From Phellopilus nigrolimitatus (Eukaryota > Basidiomycota > Agaricomycetes > Hymenochaetales > Hymenochaetaceae), in contig JAJOHG010000313.1 in the NCBI GenBank assembly GCA_021029095.1, forward strand, positions 1-29,727: a stretch of DNA of 29,727 nucleotides. The letters are read 5' to 3'. This document shows positions 21,097-29,727 of the stretch, one piece after another. Position numbers and translations under genes: made by a program. Numbering within the stretch: the first letter of the stretch is position 1; each line of letters begins with the position of its first letter. Below the pieces are notes generated by a model. The model made no database searches. It was given only the letters and a program-made list of their open reading frames with translations, and had not been told where the DNA came from.

Positions 21097-24000
21097 CTAT
21101 GGCCGCGAGAGCTGCTCCTTGCGGTAGAACCAGAAGTAGCCGATGACGATGACGATCTGGCAGATGAGCGCGACCCAGAAGGGCGCGGACGCCATCGGGC
21201 TGCCCTTCAGGCCGTCGGAGAAGTCCCAGGTGCCCGCGTCGGGGAACACGCTGCCCGGACCGATGCGGTTCGGTGCGGTCGCGCGCGCGACCATGACACA
21301 CACGGAGCCGATGATCTGTGCGAACGCGAGCGTCGCGCAGACGTGCAGCCGGGAGAGCGTCTGCAGGAGGATCATGCCTAGGCCGACGCCCTGGATCGCG
21401 TCCAAGACGCCGAGCCAGAGCCACAGCGAGATCCCGAGATACGGGCCCGAGTGGCCTGCCCACGGGAGGTACAGCGCCAGCGACGACGTGCCCCACATCA
21501 TCTGGCACCAGCGCGGGGTGCCGAGCCCGACGGCGAAAACGGGCAGCAGCCACGTATGCGTCTTGCTGAAGTGCGTCAGGATCCACATCATGATGCCCCA
21601 GACGCCGATGAAGAAAAGGATGATGAGCAGGAGCGTGGCCCACTTCGGGATCGGCACGGCCCACAGGAAGGACCAGTTGCGACCGTACGGACCGCTGAGC
21701 CAGTAGTCGCGGAGGATTTCCGACGCCAGGAACCACAGCACCAGCTTGCGGCGGAAGAGAGTCTTCATGAAGTTCGGAACCTTCGGAGGCGTCTGGCGGT
21801 AGTACTCGGGGAGGCCGTACAGCATGAGGTACGCGAAAATGAAACTCATCACGGAGAGCGGCCACAAGACTAGGACGACCCACCACGGCGGGGCGGTAGT
21901 AGCTGAGCCGTCCAGTTGGTGGCCCCAGTACCAGAGCGCTGTAACCCAAATCTGTTGCGAGCCCTGTACGAGGCACGCGCGCAGTGTCCACACCTCTGTC
22001 GCTGCGCCGGCCTCTTCTCCAAAGTTCAGACCAAAGAACAAGAACGCTGCCGACGATCCTGCGGCGTATGACCACGTCGCGGCGCTCTGCAAAGCACCTT
22101 CAGAATGCTTGAAGACTGACGATATAGAGGGCAACCCGATCAGGAAGAACGCGAGGCCGAAGAAAAGCCATGGTGCAGACAGAACGTAGACGGACGGCTT
22201 GAGGCGGAAAAGCGTGTACCAAACAGCCGATGCTGCGAGGAAGACTCCGCCGAGGACGTAAAGCTGAAGATCGGTCTGATAGTTCTGGCCCGTCAAGAGC
22301 GTGATCTGGAAACTCGTGGCACCCAACATCTGACCGATTGCAATAACGATCGTATAAAGCGGCCATGACCCGATAGTGCGTTGCATCGCAATCTGCAAGC
22401 CGGTCATAACGACGACTTCCGGACGCTTTTCAATAGGCTTGTCATTTGCCAAAGGACCACTATAATCCTCCATGTTGAAACCGGTGTTGAAATTAGCAGA
22501 GCTGGGCGCCGTCGAAAATCCGCTCGGCGAGTGCGGGCGGGACGGTTCGTACATAGAGCTTGTGCCCCAGACGGATTCGCGCGCGGACGAGCGTACGCTA
22601 GCGGCACTCGACAACTTGTCCTTCCGCACTCTGTCGAAGAAAGCCTCTTCACTCTTCTGCAAGTAGCGCTCGATCGATAGATCACCCTTCGAATTGTCGG
22701 AAGAGAGTTTCTGCAGCTTAAGAACGAACTCCTGCGCGACATCACCATCGGCGTCCGTAAACTATAAAAAAAAAAAAGAAAGAAAGAGAATTTTGGTTAG
22801 CCAGTATTTACTACACCAGCCAAAAGGAAGAGTTTACCGAAGCAATGGCCTTGTTGAGCGGGGAAGAAGCCTTCTCGTCGACAATCGACGCGATAGACTC
22901 CCTCGACGACGCCCGCGAGTGCTCGCCGAACGGCCTTTTGGGCGCCGCTTCCGAGGCATCCAGGAACGGGTCCGGCGCGTGCCTCTGCTCCTTCGCAATG
23001 ACCTTGTTCGCCCTCGCCAAGAAGTTGTCGTAGCCCGCGTCCTCCGTGTGGTTTCCGAGTGTGCTCGCGACGCGCGAGCGGTCGCTGGCGAAGTAGTCCT
23101 CGCCCTCGGAGACCTCCGAGCCGAAGGAGCCGCGCCGGCCGTAGTCGTCGATGCGCGGCGGCGCGGCGAGGAGGTGCTGCTCGTGCGGCGCCAGCGTCGA
23201 CTGGCTCCACTGCCCCGGCGAGCCCGGCGAGACGGGCGAGCCGGGCATGTTCGAGAGGCGCGCGTCCCAGTTCGGTTGCGTGGGCTCGGCCTGGTCGACG
23301 GGGTCCCAGTCGTCGTGGTCCAGGTGCGCGACCTGGGCCGCGGGCGCGGTCTCGCCGTCCGACGGCCTCCAGGCGTTGTCGCCCGCCAAGTGCCGGCTCG
23401 TGTTGATGCTGCGCTTGTGGAAGTCCTCCATGCGCTGGCGCCACTCGACGACCGGGAACCGCTGCACCGCTGAACGCGCGCGGAGAAGCGCGCGTTCCTC
23501 CTCCGATGACTTGAGGGCCAGCTTAATCGTCTTCGACAACTGCGACAGCATGTGCGCCGTAGAGTTTGACTCGACAGGGAACCACTACATTGAAAAAGGC
23601 TCAGCACAATTTATTTTTTCAAACTGAAAAAAAAAAAAAGAAATTAGATACTCACCCAACCAGGCATGAGACCGAGGCCGCCTAGACGGGAGCCGACACC
23701 AAGTGCGCCTTTACGTCCGAATTCGACGGCGACAAGGCCGAACGGCTCGTCGCGAGACGGGATGAGCGCGAAGTCGGCGCCGCTGAACAGGTAGGCCGGG
23801 AGAGCCGTGAACTCGGGCTTTGAGAAGACGCGGTCCGGGTACATCTCCATCAGTCGCGCAAGCTTCTCAGCAGCGAAACGCCCGTAAAGGTCGATGACGG
23901 GTCCGACGGTAATGAGCTGGATGGAAGGCCGTTTCTCCAAGCTAGCAAAAAAAATAGTCCGTAAGTGTCCAATGGCTAGGTAAAACGACCACAACGGATC

Positions 24001-27000
24001 ACTCACAGCGAGGGCATAACATCAGCAATGAGGTCGACACCTTTCTGCTTCGACCAGCGGCCCACAAACACGAAGAGGTCCGAGTTCGGGTCCTGCTTGA
24101 TCCCAGCCCACTCCTGCGCCTGCCTCTTGAACTCCGGGCGCAGCGCCTCCGCCTCCTGGTCGATCCCGATGTCCTTGATCACGACCGCGTGCTCGTCGAG
24201 CGCCGCAATATCCGTCGGGTCCGGGTTCGGGAGCGAGTCGACGTGCTTGAGCGTCCACAGCGCGGGGTAGCGCGCCCACGAGCGCTTGCCGTACTTGTCC
24301 GACACGCCCGCGACGCCGATCGACTTCTGGTGCGCGCTGATGAACGACGCGGCCGCGTGGAGCAGGTTGAACGTGTTCCCGAACTGCACGTACTTGGTGC
24401 AGTGCGCCTTGCTGATGTTGAACGCGGAGCAGACCTCCTTCATCTCCTCCTTCGTGCGCAGCGGCCACAGGCCCTGGAACTCGGCGTTGTGCAGCGAGAG
24501 GCAGATGGGGAGCACCTTCGGCAGGAGGTACAGCGGCACGAGCGCGCCGTGGTAGTCGTTGATGTGGTAGATGTCGATCTGCGGGTAGCGCCGCACCGTC
24601 GCGGCGATCGCCTGGTTCCACGTCGAGTAGAAGATCGCGGAGCTGAGGTCGTCCATGCGCGCGGGGTACGGGTCCGCCTTCGTCTGCGCGCGGAACACGG
24701 GGCTGTCGAGGATGACGTACGTGATGTTGTCGAGGACGTGCGTCTCGACCTCGATGAGGTACGGCTCGCCGAAGATGATGACCTCGATGGGCTCGGCGGG
24801 GTCGCCCGGCGGGTACTCGAGGTCCTTCACCTTGGGCACGACCCAGATGAGGTCGACGTCCGTCATCGCCTTGCCCATCAGACTCGACATCACGCCGAGG
24901 CCGCCAATCTTGACCTTGAGCTTCCAGTCGATGATCTCGTACTCGAGCGTCGCGATGAGGCAGCAGCGCCGCTTGTGCTTGTCCTCCGGCCAGCCGATCG
25001 CCGCGCCCGTGTACGCGAGCCCCGCGTGCGCGGAGTACTTCTCCGACGCGCCGGCGCCGGCGCCGTCCCGGAGGTCCGCCGCCGAGCGGCTGCCCAGCGC
25101 GCCGAGGATGGGGAAGTAGTTCGCGTGCGCGGGCTTGTTCGCCTTGAGCCCCCACTGGTTGTAGCGGATGCCGTAGAAGCTCCACATGAAGATGCCCACC
25201 GCGAGCGTCGCGGTGACGATCGGGATCGCGAGCAGCAGCGCGTACATCGTCGCGGCGACGACGCTCGCGCCGCGCGGCTCGAGCGACCACGCCATCGTCG
25301 CGTCGTCCACGACGAGCGTCCACGCGAGGTGCGGCTTCGGCGGCGCGCTCATGTTCAGGTAGTTCGGCGCCTCCGAGTTCGGCGGGAGGCGGTCCATGAT
25401 GCCGTCGCCGTCCGTGTCGCCGTAGAAGTAGTTGTCGAACCCGAAGACGTTCAGTTGCAGATAGGACGGCCAGGTCGTCATGACCTCGAGCTCCCAGCGC
25501 CCGTTGGCCGTGTGGTCCATCGTCGCTTGGATGCCGCTGTCGAAGCCCCAGGTGTTGAATGGCCCGCGCGCGAGGAACTGCGGCACACGGCGTTGCAGGT
25601 TGTAGTTCCGGTCAGCATGAACGACGGTGTACGCAGATGCTGCAGCCTCAGACCAGTCTAAACGACGGAAAAAGACATTTAGGACCGCGATAGAAATAAA
25701 TCAGAATGTGTGTTTATGATAAAACTCACATTGAACGATAACGTGCTGGCCATCCCACCAATTCTTCGACTTGTCCTCGAACAAACTTGGGTCGATGTTC
25801 GTCACAGGCTCGTAGGCCGTCCAGTTCGTCCAGTCCTGGCCAAAGTCCCACGAGTACCTGAACTTGTCCGCGCCGGTCGCGTTGTGCGTGAACGTGTACA
25901 CGTTGTTCGCGGCGTCCCAGCCGAACGCAGCGTTGTCGTAGTCCGCGTCGGGGAACACCATCACGTTCTTCGCGGAGCCCTTGCGCAGCATCAGGTGGTC
26001 GCGCGCGCCCGTCGTCGCGCCGCCGCCGCCCGCCGCGGGCGCGTGGTCGAGCGTGAGCACGAGGATGCCGTCCGGCACGCCCGTGAGCGTCGCGTTCCAC
26101 GACCACGCGCTCGTGCCCGCGCCGCTGAGGAGCGCCGGGTCCGGGTTCGGCAGCGCGCCGCACTGCACGTTCGTGATCGCGGGCGCCGACGCGCTCAGGC
26201 CGGACGTCGACGCGTTGAGCGCGAGCGCGCTCGTCACGCCGCCGCAGTCCATCGGGACGTTGAACTCGAGGCGCACGTCGACCGTCGTCGCGTTCGCGGC
26301 GCCGGGCTCCGCGAGCAGCCGCGCGTCGTGGCCCGGCGCGAACTTGGTCAGCGTCGGCGGGACGGCGACAAACTGCTCCGCGGGCACGAGCATCTTGAAC
26401 GCGTACGGGTCCATCGTGACGCTCGCGAGGCAGCCGTAGAACGGCGCGGTGCCGTTCGCGTAGAAGGGGTCCTGGCTGTCCTGCAGCGCGTGGCTCTTGT
26501 ACAGCGCGAAGACGTTGCGCACGGTCGTGCCCGAGACGTACGGCGAGCTGATCTAGTTCTCGGACGCGTACGTGTGCGTCGCGTTCTCGTTCGTGTAGAG
26601 GAGCCAGACCTGGCCGGTGTTGTTGCCCGCGAGCGTCTGCGCGCCGGGGACGGCCGCGCGCGACGCGGTCCACATGCCGAGCTCCGTCGGCGTGCCGTTC
26701 GAGCCCGGCAGCTGCTCGAAGTGCGTCCAGTTCCCCCACTGCACGAGCTCGAGCCCGTCCTGCAGCGGCGCGTACTGCGTGCGCAGGTAGTTGAACTGCA
26801 AGAACATGCGCCGCGTCTCCGTCGTCGGGCCGGAGTGATTGAGCGCGTTCGCGTCGTCCTAGCAGCCCGTGAGCGCCTTCTTGAGCGGCATGTTGAAGTA
26901 CTGGTCCGACCCGAGCTTGTAGCACCCGTGGCGCTGCCAGGCCTTGTTTGCAGGCATCGCTTGACGTCTAAAGTGTATTTATTAAGGACAAAGAGAAAGG

Positions 27001-28676
27001 CAGGCGAAAAAAAAGGCGTACCCGAAAAGATAATTGCTCGCGCCGTTGTCATAAATGTAAAAGTTCTGCTCCTCACCAAAGTACAGGAGCGGGATGCCGG
27101 GCATGAGGAGCGTCGTGATGAAGGTGGCGAGGGCGCTGCGCTGCGTGCCGTTCTCGATGCTCGGCCAGCGGTAGACATCGAAGTTGCTCGTGCCGTACAT
27201 ATGGCGCGGGTCGGTGACGTTCGTCTTCCAGTTCAGGAAGTCGTTCGTCTGGAAGATCTGGTTCCACGCGTCGACGAAGTTGACGCCGACGTCGTCCGCG
27301 TCCTGGAGGTTGCCGTCCATGCCGAGGAAGCGCGTGAGCGAGCGGTAGATGGAGTAGTGGAACGCGGCGCCGTCGAGCCCGTTCTCGCCGACGTCGCGCA
27401 GGAAGTACTGGTCCTCCGCGGGCGTGAGGTTGTAGATCGTCGGGATGTCCGCCTTGGGGAGCATCGTGGGCGTGCGCCCGCGGCCGATGTAGAGCGCGCC
27501 GAACGTGTTCCCGCCGGTGATCTCGCCCGTGATGAGGAAGTTGTCCTTGCCGACGCCCGCGGCGCACGTGCGCGCGGCGGTCGTCCAGTCCGCGACGGCG
27601 GCGAGCGTGACCTGCGTGGACTTGTCGATGCGGATGGCGTCGATGTCGAGCGCGGTGATGACCATGCACGCGAACGTCTGCAGGCGCGCCTGCACGCGCG
27701 CGGACCACTCGCGCAGGCGGTCCTGCACGCTCGCGAACTTGGTGAGCTGGCGCTGCCAGTCCGGGTGCACGCCGAACGCCTCGAGGTCGCCGAACTGGTC
27801 AAAGTCGCTCTCGAGGCAGCCGTCCGGCGCGGTGATGGTGAGCGCGGTGCCGTTCTCCCACCAGAAGGGCGGCAGCACGCACGAGGTGTTGCGCGCGTTG
27901 GAGATGTTGAAGTCCTTGTAGGTGTCGAAGTCCCAGGGTGTGTACATGGGCTTCTTCCACACGGCGTCGTACTCGTCCAGTGAGAACGGCGTCGACTCGT
28001 TCAGGTGATCTATGTAAGAATTTAAATACATAGATAAATAAATAATATCTTGACGGGAGACGACGGGCGCACGCACCCTTGGAAGCCGATCATGTCACCC
28101 ATGGTGCCGACGGTGAAGTCCATCATGAGGTACATGCCCTCTTGCAGTGGACCTCGGCAATGAAGGCGACCCAGTCGTCGATGGTGCCCCAGTGGGGGTC
28201 GAGGGTGGTGAAGTCGAGGGGGGAGTACGAGTCGGCCTGCCAGGGCATGTTGACGAAGGGGCGTGCCGGAGATGAAGAGGCCGCGGATGCCCATGCCCTG
28301 GAGGTAGTCGAGCCTGTTCTGGAGGCCGCGCAGGTCGCCGCCGAAGCGCAGCTGGGTCTCGCGCCAGTCGTGCTCGTACATGGAGGCGAAGAAGTCGTTG
28401 TTCGCGGGGTCGCCGTCGGCGAACTTGTCGAGCAAGATCGTGTAGAAGGGCAGCGCGCGCCAGTTGGGCGGCGAGGGCGTGTAGGTGGTGTTCGCGCGCG
28501 TGGTGGTGTACTGCGTCGGGTCAGTCGCATCCTGGTTGACGTTGAGGTTCCAGGCTGCGTAGTCGCGTTGTAGGGCGCTGCGGCGGCGGGGGCGAGGGCG
28601 GAGAACGCTGCGAGGGCGGCGGCGGCGAGGAGGGCGGGCCATCGGCGAAGCGCGAGCCCCTGGAGAAGCCGCTCAT
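21097..28676 (-). CDS. AGS1: Cell-wall alpha-1,3-glucan synthase with a disrupted 5' part (possible pseudogene)
   Basis: Ags proteins polymerise alpha-1,3-glucan at the plasma membrane. Proposed exons (minus): 28676-28077, 28009-27022, 26967-25730, 25657-24007, 23941-23656, 23584-22838, 22761-21097, about 2,390 codons, the usual length. Domain order: signal peptide; amylase-like domain ([12 protein letters not shown] near 27640, LITGEITGG near 27525); one membrane helix; GT5 synthase with KIGGLGV (about 24905), [10 protein letters not shown] (about 24060) and EPFGLVAVE (about 23735); then a multi-spanning C-terminal membrane region. The last four junctions are in phase. The 5' part is broken: frame changes near 28670, 28570, 28260 and 28147, a first intron (28010-28076) that does not rejoin in phase, and in-frame TAGs at 26861-26863 and 26553-26555. 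Either it is a disabled copy or the assembly is faulty there. Confidence 0.88.
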
Positions 28677-29727
28677 GCGTATGGGAGGAGCGAAAAGAGA
28701 GGCTGCTGTGACAGTGAGGCGTCTGGCGGAGGCGCGGAGGACGAGGATATGCAGGCGGGACGGGCAGACGAGCTCGTCGTTGTCGTGTGCGTGGCTGATG
28801 CCGTCGTGGATGATTTTGTCGTTCGTCGTCGTTGTCGGGGGATAAGACGGCGGGAGGGAGACAGCGGGCTGCAGTGCTCGGTGGGAGAGGGAGAGGGAAG
28901 GGAGACAAGAGGGTTGATTTTTTCTGTGAAATGTGATTGCACTCGCACCGCGCGGCGCGCATTACTCGCAGTTCCGGGGTCATTGTACAAATCTCCGATT
29001 ACCAATTACCAATTTGCAAATCATTGGCTGCAAGTTACACTTCTGGCTCAGGCAGAACCCGTCTGTGATGACACGGTGCAGCCTTTTCCGGTCGTTCAGT
29101 TACCACACTCGGCACGAGCAGCTGCAAATCGGCGCTATCGCCTCTCCATATGCCTAGTCTCTCATCCTCTCTGTCTCGCCTCCTTCGAAAATAATAATAA
29201 GAAAATATGAGCCCTCCGCACGCCTCTTTGACAATCACCCAATGACCCAGATTCCCGAAACGGCGTAATGATCGACACCCCGAGATTTGCCCAGCACGTG
29301 GAAGTATTTTACCTCCGGCCTGGCAGAGCCGCGCGAAACTGTTCCTGGAAAATGATCGCCCGCACCGCCCTCGGCAATACGGCGGGTCTAGCCTCGCCGC
29401 CCTGGGAACATCGCTTCTTCCCTTCTAGCTGGTTCTTCACTGCTGCAATTTCAAACAGGGCTTGCGACGTCCACAATCGGAGCTAAGCGGGCCACGCCGG
29501 ACGTCTCCCTCCGTGCTCGCTCCATCTAGCAGTAGCAGCCGCGAACTCGAACTCGAACGCGACCCAAGTCGACTCTCCTCGAACCAGCGTCGGCCATCGC
29601 ACGCCGCGTCCCGCGTCCCGCCGCGCTCACAAACACCCCACGCGCGCGCACACTCGCCCGCTCCCATACGGCGCCCCATCCCCGAAGCCGGAAACGCGAC
29701 CTGCAGGCGCGTGCTATTTCTGTGTAT
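28677..29727. other. Upstream region of the glucan synthase gene, no recognised gene
   Basis: CT-rich leader on the minus strand at about 28840-28920. Three CCAAT-type boxes cluster at about 29000-29030 (ATTGGTAATTGGTAAT on the minus strand and CCATTGG-like sequence beside it). Beyond 29260 the DNA is GC-rich with short open frames on both strands but no motif; a divergent gene may begin past the window. Confidence 0.45.

Noticed and set aside
24189..27983. Long plus-strand frames over the glucan synthase (490 and 757 codons)
   Set aside because: Antisense shadows; the minus strand has the synthase domains with in-phase introns.
1..29727. CRISPR arrays, rRNA, retroviral or LTR elements
   Set aside because: No regularly spaced repeats, no rRNA sequence and no gag/pol motifs were seen. 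The window is fungal nuclear DNA.

Overview
The window reads as nuclear DNA of a filamentous basidiomycete (Agaricomycetes, plausibly Polyporales). Coding DNA is GC-rich. Genes are interrupted by short GT-AG introns of about 38-190 bp, mostly 50-80 bp. The gene set is fungal: alpha-1,3-glucan synthase, an Atx1-type copper chaperone, a FRE-type ferric reductase, a yeast-type alcohol dehydrogenase, an F-box/leucine-rich protein and a DHA1-type MFS transporter. The taxonomic placement is inference; no marker gene was compared.

Layout. 1-1472: decayed MFS transporter pseudogene (+) that keeps its introns. 1473-3276: no recognised gene; promoter-like motifs. 3277-3986: ATX1 copper chaperone (+, five exons). 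4427-5792: zinc alcohol dehydrogenase (-, six exons), tail to tail with ATX1. 5965-7217: intergenic. 7218-14277: an F-box/leucine-rich gene cut in two by about 5.35 kb of foreign, repeat-rich DNA (about 7784-13134). 14278-16158: long upstream region of the next gene. 16159-20196: ferric reductase-like flavocytochrome (+, four exons, 1,271 residues). 20197-21096: intergenic. 21097-28676: alpha-1,3-glucan synthase (-, seven exons), with an intact 3' two thirds and a disrupted 5' part. 28677-29727: upstream region of that gene.

The most interesting part is the insertion in the F-box gene. Its left 65-70 bp recur, inverted, at about 12280-12347. Its right edge carries a hairpin followed about ten bases later by CTGG and then T, the arrangement expected at a Helitron 3' end. 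Inside lie fragments of a CMGC-type protein kinase with the middle of the domain missing, an unassigned transcription-factor-like open frame, a minisatellite with a 121-bp duplication at a 205-bp offset, and two AT-rich blocks that resemble each other. No transposase, Rep or helicase frame was recognised, so the element looks non-autonomous or composite and carries host gene pieces.

The second notable point is the alpha-1,3-glucan synthase. Downstream of 26550 it is open through four introns. Upstream, several one-base frame changes and two in-frame TAG codons interrupt the signal peptide and amylase-like region. Either this is a recently disabled copy or the assembly has local errors. ATX1 and the ferric reductase both belong to metal handling, but they lie 12 kb apart and no shared control is visible.
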